DNA of 64,000 nucleotides from Myxococcales bacterium. GTDB taxonomy: Bacteria; Myxococcota_A; Polyangia; Polyangiales; Polyangiaceae. The position numbers were made by a program, and so were the translations under genes. Below the pieces are notes generated by a model that saw only the letters and a program-made list of their open reading frames with translations, was not told the DNA's origin and ran no database searches. The stretch is taken from NCBI GenBank assembly GCA_016703425.1, contig JADJCA010000001.1:434001-498000 (forward strand), in the 5' to 3' direction. How positions within the stretch are numbered: the stretch's first letter is position 1; each line of letters begins with the position of its first letter. This document shows positions 34,634-43,553 of the stretch, in pieces.

Positions 34634-37495
34634 TCAGCGAAACGCTTGGTCGAGAAGGAGCTTCTGCTCGAGGTGGTGGCTGGCGTTGGAGCCCGTCGCC
34701 GGGCTTGCGCTCTCGGGACGCGCGGCGACCGACAGCGGCAAGCGCTCACCGATGACCTCGCGAAGCCGAGAGTTCATGAAGTACCAAGCGCCCATGTTGC
34801 GCGGCTCTTCCTGGACCCAAACGAGCGGCGTGCCATCGCGGAAGCCTCGAAGCGCCTCGGTGATGGCGCCGTTTAGCGGATAGAGCTGCTCGAGCCGCAC
34901 GATGGCGACGTCTTCGCGGTTCGTCTCGCGGCGGCGCTTGGCGAGGTCGTAGTAGACCTTGCCGGAGCACAAGAGCACCTTGGTCGCCTTCGCGGGGTCG
35001 ACGACGTCGTCGCCGATGACGCGACGGAACGAGCCTTCCGCCAGCTCGTCGAGCGTCGAGTGGGCTTCCGGAAGGCGCAGCAGCGACTTCGGCGTCATGA
35101 CGATGAGCGGCTTGCGGAGCGGGCGGAGCACCTGCCGGCGGAGGACGTGGAACACCTGCGCCGGCGTCGTCAGGTTGCAGACCTGAATGTTGTCTTCGGC
35201 GGCCTGCTGGAGGAAGCGCTCGAGGCGCGCGCTCGAGTGCTCCGGCCCCTGGCCCTCGTAGCCGTGCGGCAGGAGCAAGACGAGGCCCGAGAGGCGACCC
35301 CATTTGTCTTCCGCCGAGACGAGGAACTGATCGACGATGACCTGCGCCGAGTTCAAGAAATCGCCGAACTGCGCCTCCCAAAGGACGAGGCCGTCGGGGA
35401 AGTCGAGGCTGTAGCCGTATTCGAAGCCGAGCACGCCGGCTTCCGAGAGCGGGCTGTCCCAGACCTCGAAGCGCGCGCTCCTGCCACCGAGGTTCGAGAG
35501 CGGCGTGAACCGCTCGCCGGTCTTCGTGTCGAAGAGCACGGCGTGCCGATGGCTGAAGGTGCCGCGGCGGGCGTCCTGCCCCGAGAGGCGAATGGGGTGA
35601 CCTTGGCGAAGCAGCGACGCGTAGGCCAACGTCTCGGCCGTCTCCCACATGAGCGTGCCCTGCGTTTCGGCGCGCTTGCGGCGCGCCTCGAGGGCGCCGT
35701 GGGCCTTGACGTTCGCCGACATCGTGGGCGGGGTCTCGGTGAGCTTTTGCAAGAGCTCGAGGAGCTCGGCCTTCGGGACGGCCGTCTTCGGCTCGTCGGT
35801 CTTGCCGTCGGGGCCGCCGGTGTAGCCGCTCCAGATGCCTTCAAGCGAGCTGGGCTTGTTGTGGAAGTCGCCCTGGCGAGCGTCCTTGAGGGCCGTCTCG
35901 AGGGCGGCCTTGCTCACGGCTTCGATCTCGTCGGCTTGCTCCTGCGTGATCTGCCCGGCGCCGACGAGGCGCTGCACGTACATTTGCCGGACCGTCGGCT
36001 TCTTGTCGATGAGCGCGTACATCACGGGCTGCGTGAAGCGCGGCTCGTCGGTCTCGTTGTGGCCGTAGCGGCGGTAACAGTAGACGTCGATGACGACGTC
36101 TTTGCCGAAGCGCTGACGGAACTCGATGGCGAGGCGCGTGACTTGAACGACGGCCTCGGGATCTTCGCCGTTCACGTGGAAGACCGGCACCTTCATCATC
36201 CGCGTGACGTCGGTGCAATAGCGCGTCGAGCGGGCGTCGCCGGGGAGCGTCGTGAAGCCGATTTGGTTGTTCACGACGACGTGAACGGTGCCGCCGGTGG
36301 CGTAACCTTCGAGGCCCGCGAGGTTGAGCGTCTCGGGGACGACGCCTTGCCCCATGAAGGCGGCGTCGCCGTGGATGAGAAGCGGCATGACCTGCCGGCC
36401 CGGCTGCCGATCTTGCTTCGCGCGAACGCGTCCCTCGACGACAGGGTTGACCCACTCGAGGTGGCTCGGATTGAAGGCGAGCGAGAGGTGCACTGTGCGG
36501 CCGCTCTGCGTGAGACGGTCCTTCGAGTACCCGAGGTGGTACTTGACGTCGCCGGCGCCCATCCAGCGCTCCGGCTGCTTGTCGTCGAAGGCGGCGAAGA
36601 TCTCACGGGGCTCCTTGCCCATGATGTTCGCGAGGACGTTCAGGCGGCCGCGGTGAGCCATGCCCATGACGATCTCGTCGACGCCGAGCCGGCCTGATTC
36701 TTCGACGAGGAGGTCCAGCAAGGCGACGACGCTCTCGGCGCCTTCGACGGAGAAGCGCTTCGCGCCCATGTAGTTCTTCGCGATGAAGGTCTCGAAGACC
36801 TCGGCGTCGGTCAGCTTCTTCAAGACGCGCAGCACCTCGAGCGGCGCGAGCGATGCGCGGTTCTTGGTGCGCTCCATCTTCTGCTGGAGCCAGATGCGCA
36901 TGTCCGGCTCTTCGATGTGCGTGAACTCGACGCCAATCGAGCGGCAATACGTCTCGGTGAGGTGCGCGACGATCTCGCGAAGCGTGGCGCGCTCGGGCAT
37001 GCCGTTGATGCCGGCGGTGGGGTAGACGATGTCGAGATCGGCGGCGGAGAAGCCGAAGTTGCCGAGGTCGAGCTCCGGCGCCGCGTCGGGCGGTTGGCCC
37101 AAGGGGTCGACGTTGGCAAAGAGGTGGCCACGAACGCGGTACGCGTTGATGAGTTGGAAGACGCGGGCGTAGCCTGCCGCCGTCGCGAGGATCTGCTCGT
37201 CGCGGCTGATGACCGGCGGCAAGTGGGCCGTTCCGTTGATGTACGCCTGGATGCCGCGCGTCGACGACGGCCCGCTCGCCTCGGCGCCGCGCGCCGCCGG
37301 CGCCTCCGAGCCCGTCACGCGATGGCCGTTGGTGCCAGGCCCGTTGGTCTGAGACGCGCGCGGCGCTTGAGCGGGCGCCAAGGACTGCTCGTCGAAGAAC
37401 TTTCGCCAGTAGTCGTCGACCGATTGAGGACTCTGAAGGTACTGCGCGTGGAGGTCTTCCACGAAGCCGGCGTTGATTCCGAACTGATCGAACAT
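34634..37495 (-). CDS. sucA: 2-oxoglutarate dehydrogenase E1 component
   Basis: Thiamine-diphosphate-dependent E1 of the 2-oxoglutarate dehydrogenase complex in the TCA cycle. The length of 953 residues and the N-terminal YLQSPQSVDDYWRKFF segment are typical; the E1 core shows MGMAHRGRLNVL, HGDAAFMGQGVV and YCYRRYGHNE. No active-site change was noticed. The start is ATG 37495. The E2 gene (sucB) is not next to it: the downstream gene is an ion channel and the upstream one encodes a Pro-rich protein 14 bp away, so the complex is encoded in separate places. Confidence 0.96.
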   Translation of the reverse strand: MFDQFGINAGFVEDLHAQYLQSPQSVDDYWRKFFDEQSLAPAQAPRASQTNGPGTNGHRVTGSEAPAARGAEASGPSSTRGIQAYINGTAHLPPVISRDEQILATAAGYARVFQLINAYRVRGHLFANVDPLGQPPDAAPELDLGNFGFSAADLDIVYPTAGINGMPERATLREIVAHLTETYCRSIGVEFTHIEEPDMRIWLQQKMERTKNRASLAPLEVLRVLKKLTDAEVFETFIAKNYMGAKRFSVEGAESVVALLDLLVEESGRLGVDEIVMGMAHRGRLNVLANIMGKEPREIFAAFDDKQPERWMGAGDVKYHLGYSKDRLTQSGRTVHLSLAFNPSHLEWVNPVVEGRVRAKQDRQPGRQVMPLLIHGDAAFMGQGVVPETLNLAGLEGYATGGTVHVVVNNQIGFTTLPGDARSTRYCTDVTRMMKVPVFHVNGEDPEAVVQVTRLAIEFRQRFGKDVVIDVYCYRRYGHNETDEPRFTQPVMYALIDKKPTVRQMYVQRLVGAGQITQEQADEIEAVSKAALETALKDARQGDFHNKPSSLEGIWSGYTGGPDGKTDEPKTAVPKAELLELLQKLTETPPTMSANVKAHGALEARRKRAETQGTLMWETAETLAYASLLRQGHPIRLSGQDARRGTFSHRHAVLFDTKTGERFTPLSNLGGRSARFEVWDSPLSEAGVLGFEYGYSLDFPDGLVLWEAQFGDFLNSAQVIVDQFLVSAEDKWGRLSGLVLLLPHGYEGQGPEHSSARLERFLQQAAEDNIQVCNLTTPAQVFHVLRRQVLRPLRKPLIVMTPKSLLRLPEAHSTLDELAEGSFRRVIGDDVVDPAKATKVLLCSGKVYYDLAKRRRETNREDVAIVRLEQLYPLNGAITEALRGFRDGTPLVWVQEEPRNMGAWYFMNSRLREVIGERLPLSVAARPESASPATGSNASHHLEQKLLLDQAFR

Positions 37496-37509
37496 GGCCT
37501 GTTACTTCC

Positions 37510-38523
37510 TCACTTCAACCAACTAGCGAGATCCACGTTGGGATCCAGGGCCACGACCATCGCGTCGATGGACATGGCGTCGAGCTTGTTGCTCGACAAG
37601 CTCACGACCACACCGTGCGGCGTACGCGTCAGCACCACATAGTGAGCCTGCAGGGGGCGTGCCTCGGCGGCGTTTGGCACGAGGGTGGGGGAGTTGTCGA
37701 CGACGGGCGCCGCGGGCCGCGCGCTGCGCTTGGGCGCGCGCACCACGTCCTCGGAGCCTTGCGTGGGCCACGGCTCGAGATCGCCCGCATCAAGCTCCGG
37801 CTCACCGTCGGTGGGCGGCGGCGGGATCGACCCGATGGGCCCCGTCACTTGCGTCAAGTCGTCAGGGTCGAGCGGCCGCGTGAGCGCCGCGAGCGTCGGC
37901 TTCTTGACGTCGGGCCGGGAAGCGCGGCTCCTCCGCTTCTCCTCCGCCTTGTTGTCGGGCGCCTTGTCGGGTGCCCTCGCGTCGGGTCGCTTCGATTCGT
38001 TTCGGGCCGGCGGCGCCTGCGACGGTCCGCGCGCGGGCGGCGCGGAGGTGCGGGCGGCCATCGGCGGCGGCGCGCTGGTGGACTTCTTCGGCGGAGCCGA
38101 AGGCCTCGCGGCGACCGGTGCGGCGCTGCGCGCCGGCAGCGGGCGGGGCGCCACCGACGGCCTCACGCCTTGTGCCGGGGGCCCGGTGGGGCGCTTTCGG
38201 TCAGGGAGGACGAGCGGCGAAGGCTGCACCGTTGTGGCGCTCGGGTGCGCTTCGGTACCGGCCGAAGGCGCGGCCCTCGTGGCCGGGACCGACGGCAAGC
38301 GCGGCGACGACTCGATGAGTCGCGCGAGCTCCGACGCGGCCTTGGCGAGCTCCAAGTAGCGGACGTCGAGCCCTTCTTCGGACGCCGACTCGGCGGCGCG
38401 CTGCAGCCAGCGAAGCGCATCAGCCTGGTCGCCACGGCGCCAATTGGCCTCGGCCGTCGAGAGCGCCCATGAGACGTCTTCGTGATCCGAAGGGCTGGGC
38501 TGGGGAATGGGAGATTCGCTCAA
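37510..38523 (-). CDS. Pro/Ala-rich protein with TPR-like N-terminus
   Basis: Uncharacterised cytosolic protein of 337 residues. Residues 15-70 form a TPR-like helical pair (ALSTAEANWRRGDQADALRW). A long disordered Pro/Ala/Arg-rich region (75-270) follows, then a small folded end (about 275-337, with YVVLTRTPHGVVVSLSSNKL). No known domain was recognised. It lies 14 bp upstream of sucA and 34 bp downstream of alaX on the same strand, so the three are probably one transcript. Confidence 0.7.
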   Translation of the reverse strand: MSESPIPQPSPSDHEDVSWALSTAEANWRRGDQADALRWLQRAAESASEEGLDVRYLELAKAASELARLIESSPRLPSVPATRAAPSAGTEAHPSATTVQPSPLVLPDRKRPTGPPAQGVRPSVAPRPLPARSAAPVAARPSAPPKKSTSAPPPMAARTSAPPARGPSQAPPARNESKRPDARAPDKAPDNKAEEKRRSRASRPDVKKPTLAALTRPLDPDDLTQVTGPIGSIPPPPTDGEPELDAGDLEPWPTQGSEDVVRAPKRSARPAAPVVDNSPTLVPNAAEARPLQAHYVVLTRTPHGVVVSLSSNKLDAMSIDAMVVALDPNVDLASWLK

Positions 38524-38557
38524 GCGCGTTTGCTCGTTCGCTTTCGAAGCGTGGCCC

Positions 38558-39823
38558 TTAAGCTTCGGGCAGCGTGAGCTCTTTTACAAGCGTTTCTCTC
38601 AATATCCCCGCGGGCAGGCGGCCCTCGGCCCGCGCCTTGGCCCCGCCGCCGCGGAGGCCCAGCCGCGCCGAGGCGCGTTTCATGAACGCACCGCAGTCGA
38701 ACGTTCGCGCCGCACCTCGCTGAACCAGGATCGGGTGATGACCGTCGACGAGGTCAGTGCCAACGACGACGGCGAGCGCCGCCGGCTCTTCCGTGAGGGC
38801 CTCGACCAAGGCCCGCAGGAACGCCAGATCGCCGCCGCGGAACTCGACGAACGTGAATCGCTCGTGCGCCTCCGCCGGCGGCGCGCTGGCGACGACGCCG
38901 CGCGCGTCGAGGGCCGCCAGCTCGCGGCGAAGGCGCGCCGACGCGTCACGCTCCGCCTTCAACTCGCCGCGCAGCTTCTCGAGCACCTGCGGGATCTCTG
39001 CCGGCGCGCAGGAGAGCTCGCGCCCGAGCTCCGTCACCATGCGGGCGCGCCACCGCGCGTCGGAGAGCGCCTCTTCGCCGGCGAGAAACGTGACCCGCAT
39101 CATGCCCTTGTAGCGCTCGACGCCGGTCACGCGGACGCAGCCGATCTGCCCCGTGCGGGAGACATGCGTGCCGCCGCACGGGGTGACGTCGAAGGGGGCT
39201 CCCGCTTCGCCCATGACGACGACGCGCACGTCCGTCGAGACCTTCGGTGCGCGCCGCAAGGGCAGGGCCGCGAGCTCTTCGGGACTCGGGAAGAACGCGC
39301 GGACGGCGAGGTCCTCGCGAATGACCGCGTTGACGAGATCTTCCGCCCGGTGGACCTCCGCGTCGATCAGCGCGGGCACCGCGAGATCGATGGTGGAAGC
39401 GACGGCACCGAGTCGCGCCGACGCGGTTGCGGCGCCCGCGCCCGCGCGATCGAAGGCCGACGACAAGAGGTGCTGCGAGGAGTGCTGAAGCCGTTGCCGT
39501 GCGCGTCGCCGTGGCTCCACAGCCCCCTCGATGGGACCGGCGCGCAGCACGCCGAGCGCGTGCGCCGCGTCGGCCACGAGGTGGTGAATGACACCGTCGT
39601 CGTCAATTTGGGTGTCGACGACGTCGACCGATTCGGAGCCCCCGCGCAGACGCAGCGTGCCCACGTCACCGAGCTGGCCGCCGCTCTCGGGATAGAAACA
39701 TGTCTCCTTGAGGACGACGCTCGGCTGCCCTCGAAAGCTGCCTTCGGTCACCGTGGCCGCTTCGAAGGAGAGCCGGAACGCGTCATCGAAGTAGAGCTTT
39801 CGCGTGGAGTCCGTGAGAGACAC
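38558..39823 (-). CDS. alaX: Alanyl-tRNA editing protein, AlaX-L type
   Basis: Stand-alone trans-editing enzyme that hydrolyses Ser- or Gly-tRNA(Ala). The 421-residue protein has the AlaRS N-terminal editing-associated region (CFYPESGGQLGD), the zinc-binding HxxxH (HSSQH) and CGGTH motifs, a coiled coil (about 255-300) and a DHHA1-like C-terminal domain (from about 325, ending GGGAKARAEG). It lacks the aminoacylation domain of AlaRS, so it only edits. This is the long AlaX form. The gene is divergent from thiS with 41 bp between them. Confidence 0.92.
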   Translation of the reverse strand: MSLTDSTRKLYFDDAFRLSFEAATVTEGSFRGQPSVVLKETCFYPESGGQLGDVGTLRLRGGSESVDVVDTQIDDDGVIHHLVADAAHALGVLRAGPIEGAVEPRRRARQRLQHSSQHLLSSAFDRAGAGAATASARLGAVASTIDLAVPALIDAEVHRAEDLVNAVIREDLAVRAFFPSPEELAALPLRRAPKVSTDVRVVVMGEAGAPFDVTPCGGTHVSRTGQIGCVRVTGVERYKGMMRVTFLAGEEALSDARWRARMVTELGRELSCAPAEIPQVLEKLRGELKAERDASARLRRELAALDARGVVASAPPAEAHERFTFVEFRGGDLAFLRALVEALTEEPAALAVVVGTDLVDGHHPILVQRGAARTFDCGAFMKRASARLGLRGGGAKARAEGRLPAGILRETLVKELTLPEA

Positions 39824-39864
39824 GCTTCCTTTTCGCCTGAGCGTCGGGCAAAAGAAAGGGTGAC

Positions 39865-40062
39865 GTGCAACTCCACATCAACGGCAAGCCGGTCGACGTT
39901 CCGGACCAACTGACCATCGCCGGCCTCGTGGCCCACCTGGGGCTCAAGGGCCCCGTGGCCGTTGAGGTTAATCGCGCGATCGTGCCGCGGGCCGACCACG
40001 CGACGCACATGCTCGGCCACGACGACAAGGTGGAGATCGTCCATTTCGTAGGCGGCGGGTAG
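39865..40062 (+). CDS. thiS: Sulfur carrier protein ThiS
   Basis: Ubiquitin-like sulfur carrier of 65 residues for thiazole synthesis. The fold pattern (LHINGKPVDVPDQLTIAGL) and the C-terminal Gly-Gly-Gly needed for thiocarboxylate formation are present. The start is GTG 39865; this gives the typical family length. The partners thiG, thiF and thiO are not nearby, so the gene is separated from its pathway, or the protein serves another sulfur-transfer route. Confidence 0.9.
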   Translation: MQLHINGKPVDVPDQLTIAGLVAHLGLKGPVAVEVNRAIVPRADHATHMLGHDDKVEIVHFVGGG

Positions 40063-40105
40063 CGGGAGCTCACGACGCGATCGCGCGCGAAGGCGCTCGG
40101 CGGGG

Positions 40106-40126
40106 GCGTGATTTTTTTGATCACGC
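40106..40126. promoter_or_regulatory. Inverted repeat between thiS and the sigma54 activator gene
   Basis: GCGTGAT (40106-40112) pairs with ATCACGC (40120-40126) around a loop of six T and one G. It lies 44 bp after thiS and 40 bp before the activator start. It could be a weak terminator for thiS or an operator for the activator gene. The T-run is inside the loop, which is unlike an ordinary terminator. Confidence 0.45.
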
Positions 40127-40165
40127 TCGGCGAGCTACAGCGAAGATTGGTAGAGTAGTCAGATC

Positions 40166-41591
40166 GTGGTGGAGACCGAGAGCAAGCCCTGGATCCCCTC
40201 CCGGCGCGCGTTGACGGCTAGCGGAGCAGGCCTGGTCCTCGTCTACGCGCCGGATCCGAGCACGGCCCCCCCGTCCTATGCCCTCGGCCCCACGACGACG
40301 TACGTGGGGCGCAGCCCGCCCGATGCGGGGCTCATGGTCACCGATGCCGCGGTCTCGCGTGTGCACGCTCGCATCGAGCTCGCCGCCGACGGCTTCCTCC
40401 TTACGGATCTGAACAGTCGCAACGGCATCGTCGTCAACGGTCGGCTCGTGCTCGCGGCGACGCTGCACACGGGCGATCTCGTGCAGATTGGCAGCGTCAT
40501 CTACAAGTTCGTCCAGACCGGCATCGACGACTACGCCGATCACGGCATCGTCCTCGAGCCGGCGGCCGTGAAGCGGCAGCTCGGCCTCGTCGGCGGCGCG
40601 AGCGTGGGGCGCATCCTCGCCGAGCTCCGGCGCGTCGCGAAGACCGACTTGTCGATGCTCTTGCTTGGCGAGACGGGCACCGGCAAGGAGGTCGTTGCGC
40701 GCGCGCTCCACGACGCGAGCGGCCGCACGGGACAGTTTCGTGCGCTCAACTGCGCGGCGATCCCCGAGAACCTCGTCGAGAGCGAGCTCTTCGGGTACCG
40801 CAAGGGGCGCGTTCACGGGGGCCGAGCGAAACCACCCCGGCCTCGTGCGGTCGGCCAACGGCGGCACGCTGCTGCTCGACGAAATCGGCGACATGCCTCT
40901 CGAGGCGCAGGCGAAGCTCTTGCGCCTCCTCGCCACCGGCGAGGTGGTGTCCATCGGCGCCGTGACCGGCGATCGCGTCGACCTCCGGGTCGTCTGCGCG
41001 ACCCACTGGAACCTGCCCATGCTCGTCGAGCAGGGGCGCTTCCGCGCGGACCTCTACGCCCGCATCAACGCGTACACGTTGCGGCTCCCTCCGCTCCGCG
41101 ACCGGAAGGAAGACGTCGCGCTCCTGGTTCGCCACTTCCTCGACGCCGAGGGCGTCGCCGACGCGCTCCCAACGGTCGACTACATGCTCGGCGTCTGCCA
41201 CTACGACTGGCCGTACAACGTTCGTGAGCTGCAGGCCGCGGTGCGCCGCTCGGTCGCCATGGCGAGCCGCGCCGAGGGAAAGACGATGCTCGAGCTCGAG
41301 CACCTCCCCGACTCGATTCGCGAAGCCATGAAGGAGTACGGCTTGCCCGTGGGTCGGCCGCAGCCGGTGCCGGGGCGCGCTTCGCTTCTGCCCGATGGCG
41401 AGGTCACCGAGGTGCCTGTATCAAGCAGCCGTACGCTCGTCACGCGGACGCCGACCGCGGAGGAGCTTCGCGAGGTCTTGACGCGTCACCAGGGCAACGT
41501 GGCTGCCGTCGCGCGTGAGCTTCGGAAGGACCGAACGCAGGTGCACCGATGGATGAAGGCCTACGGCATCTCGCCTGACGAGTTTCGCTAA
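40166..41591 (+). CDS. FHA-domain sigma54-dependent transcriptional activator (one frameshift)
   Basis: Enhancer-binding protein for sigma54 RNA polymerase. Order: FHA phosphothreonine-binding domain (about 45-115, YVGRSPPDAG, VSRVHARIEL and LNSRNGIVVNG), AAA+ domain (Walker A GETGTGKE, then ELFGYRKGAFTGA and GGTLLLDEIGDM), and a Fis-type helix-turn-helix (AVARELRKDRTQVHRW). The GAFTGA loop contacts sigma54. The frame breaks inside GAFTGA at the GGGG run 40804-40807; removing one G restores it. The reconstructed product is about 475 residues. FHA-sigma54 activators are typical of myxobacteria, where a Ser/Thr kinase supplies the signal. The start is GTG 40166. Confidence 0.88.
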
Positions 41592-41646
41592 CGCACACTT
41601 CGTTGGCGGGCGCCGATCGGCCGGCTGAACGGCCGCGGGGCGCGCG

Positions 41647-42444
41647 TCATTCGCCCACGACGCGTCGCGCTGCGAGGACGAGCTCACCGACGCGATCGCG
41701 GGCGCCGCGCGCAGCCCGGTCCGAGTTGCGCTCCGGGGGCATGTCCTCGCCGACGACGACGGCGACGCGCGTGATCTTGGTCTTTGCGAGGCGCCCCAGG
41801 TGCTCGGTAAAGCTCTCGGCGACGAACGCCGCGTGGGTGCCGCTGGCGTAGGCGATGCCGACGGGAACGACGGGCACGTCGGCCGCGCGCGCCGCTACGA
41901 AGGCCCCCTTGTGGAAGGGCCGGACGAGGTCACCGTCGAAGGTCGTGCCTTCAGGAAACACGGTGACGCTCGCGCCGCCTTCGAGGAGGCGCGTCATGGC
42001 GCGAATGGCGTTGACGCCGCTCGCGGTGCTGGCGCGGTCCACGAAGACGGTGCCGACGCTGCGCGCCGCCGCGCCCACGAGCGGCCAGTGCGCCAGGTCG
42101 TCGCGGCTGACGACGTGGCCGCCGAACTCGCGCAGGAGAATGCCGATGTCGATGGTCGACCGGTGGTTCGCCACCACGAGCCGGCCGCCGCTGCGCTTGC
42201 CGTGGGCCGCCCCCACGACCGTCAGGTGGATGCCGAAGAGCTCGAGCAGCGCTCGCGACCACCGACGCACGTATCGCTCGCGGAGCGCGTCCTTTTCGGG
42301 CTCCGAGGCGAGCCGGTCGTGGGCGCGATACATCGCGAGCATGCCGCTGGTGAGCGACGCGAAGCCTAGGATGCGCCTGGCGCGCCGCAATTCGCTGCGG
42401 GCGGAGCCAACCACGGTCGTAACGCGCGTCGCGCCCTTCACCAC
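41647..42444 (-). CDS. plsC: 1-acyl-sn-glycerol-3-phosphate acyltransferase family protein
   Basis: PlsC-family membrane acyltransferase of 265 residues, which acylates lysophosphatidic acid to phosphatidic acid. The catalytic motif is NHRSTID (family NHxxxxD) and the acceptor-binding motif is FPEGTTF; a third motif VPVVPVGIAY is also present. The start overlaps the end of the phospholipase D gene by 7 bp, and that gene overlaps the M16-like gene, so the three form a tight operon on the minus strand. The exact acyl acceptor is not certain. Confidence 0.88.
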   Translation of the reverse strand: MVKGATRVTTVVGSARSELRRARRILGFASLTSGMLAMYRAHDRLASEPEKDALRERYVRRWSRALLELFGIHLTVVGAAHGKRSGGRLVVANHRSTIDIGILLREFGGHVVSRDDLAHWPLVGAAARSVGTVFVDRASTASGVNAIRAMTRLLEGGASVTVFPEGTTFDGDLVRPFHKGAFVAARAADVPVVPVGIAYASGTHAAFVAESFTEHLGRLAKTKITRVAVVVGEDMPPERNSDRAARGARDRVGELVLAARRVVGE

Positions 42445-43553
42445 AGCCTCCGCAGCGCGAACGCGAGGCGCTCGGTCGCGCGCTGCGCCAAGCCCCGCGT
42501 CTGCCAGCGATCGAGCTCGACCTTGTTCGCCGAGGCGAGGTCGTGCTCGAACCAGAGGCGGACATGGCGGGCGAAGGCGGCGTTCCGGACGACGACGTTG
42601 GCTTCGAGGTTCTTTCGGAGCGAGCGCGCGTCAAAGTTGTAGCTGCCGACGATGGTGACGCGATCGTCGATGACGGCCATCTTCGAGTGCAGGATCGTGT
42701 CGGGGAACAAGAAGAGCTCCGCGCCGCGCTTCATGAAGACCTCGTAGACGGCCTCCGACGCGCGCTGCACGAGCGGCACGTCGCTCCGACCCGGAAGGAG
42801 GATTCGTACGCGGACGCCGCGAGCGACAGCCCGAAAGAGCGCCCGCCGAACCCCCGCGTCGGGAACGAAATAGGAGTTGGCGATGTCGATGCTGCTCGTC
42901 GCTCGCGCAAAGGCGCGGAGGTATTCGCGCCGGATGGTTCGCGCCGGGCGAAAGCCGCTGGCCACTACGGAGACGGCGCGGACCTGCTCTTTGGGAAAGC
43001 GCGGGACGTGGCGCACGCGGCTGCCGCGCTTTCGCACGCGGCGCCACGTTTCGTAGAAGAGCGCGCGGACATCGGTGGCCACGGGGCCACGGACGGCGAC
43101 GGCGTCGTCGCGCCACCCCTCGCCGCCGTCCCCGATCGCGAGCCAATGGCGCGCCAGGTTGATGCCTCCGCAGAAAGCGAGCTCGCCGTCGACGACGAGC
43201 AGCTTGCGATGGTCGCGCCGATCGAGGCGCGCCAAGTCGAGCTTGCCCATGAGGCGGCGCAGCGGATGAAACACCTCGACCTCGCCGCCGGCGGCGACGA
43301 GCGCGTCCCAAAACTGCGGCGTGAGCGACAAGCTGCCGACCGCGTCAACGATGACGCGCACCGTGACGCCGCGCGACGCGGCGGCCACAAGCGCACTCCG
43401 GAAGCTCCGGCCGCATTCGTCGTCACCGACCCAATACATCTCGAGGAGGACCTCGCTCCGAGCCTTGGCGATGGCCTCGAGCATGGCCGGGAACGCTTCG
43501 CGGCCGTCGCGAAGGAGACGAACCGCGTCGGGCTCAACAGGGAACCACGTCAT
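42438..43553 (-). CDS. Phospholipase D/cardiolipin synthase family protein
   Basis: Protein of 371 residues with two HKD motifs: HRKLLVVDGELAFCGG and HSKMAVIDDRVTIVGSYNFD. Cardiolipin synthases of this family join two phosphatidylglycerols or transfer phosphatidyl groups. There is no clear N-terminal membrane helix, unlike ClsA, so it is closer to ClsB. It overlaps plsC by 7 bp and the upstream M16-like gene by 4 bp, suggesting a shared role in membrane lipid make-up. Confidence 0.88.
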   Translation of the reverse strand: MTWFPVEPDAVRLLRDGREAFPAMLEAIAKARSEVLLEMYWVGDDECGRSFRSALVAAASRGVTVRVIVDAVGSLSLTPQFWDALVAAGGEVEVFHPLRRLMGKLDLARLDRRDHRKLLVVDGELAFCGGINLARHWLAIGDGGEGWRDDAVAVRGPVATDVRALFYETWRRVRKRGSRVRHVPRFPKEQVRAVSVVASGFRPARTIRREYLRAFARATSSIDIANSYFVPDAGVRRALFRAVARGVRVRILLPGRSDVPLVQRASEAVYEVFMKRGAELFLFPDTILHSKMAVIDDRVTIVGSYNFDARSLRKNLEANVVVRNAAFARHVRLWFEHDLASANKVELDRWQTRGLAQRATERLAFALRRLW

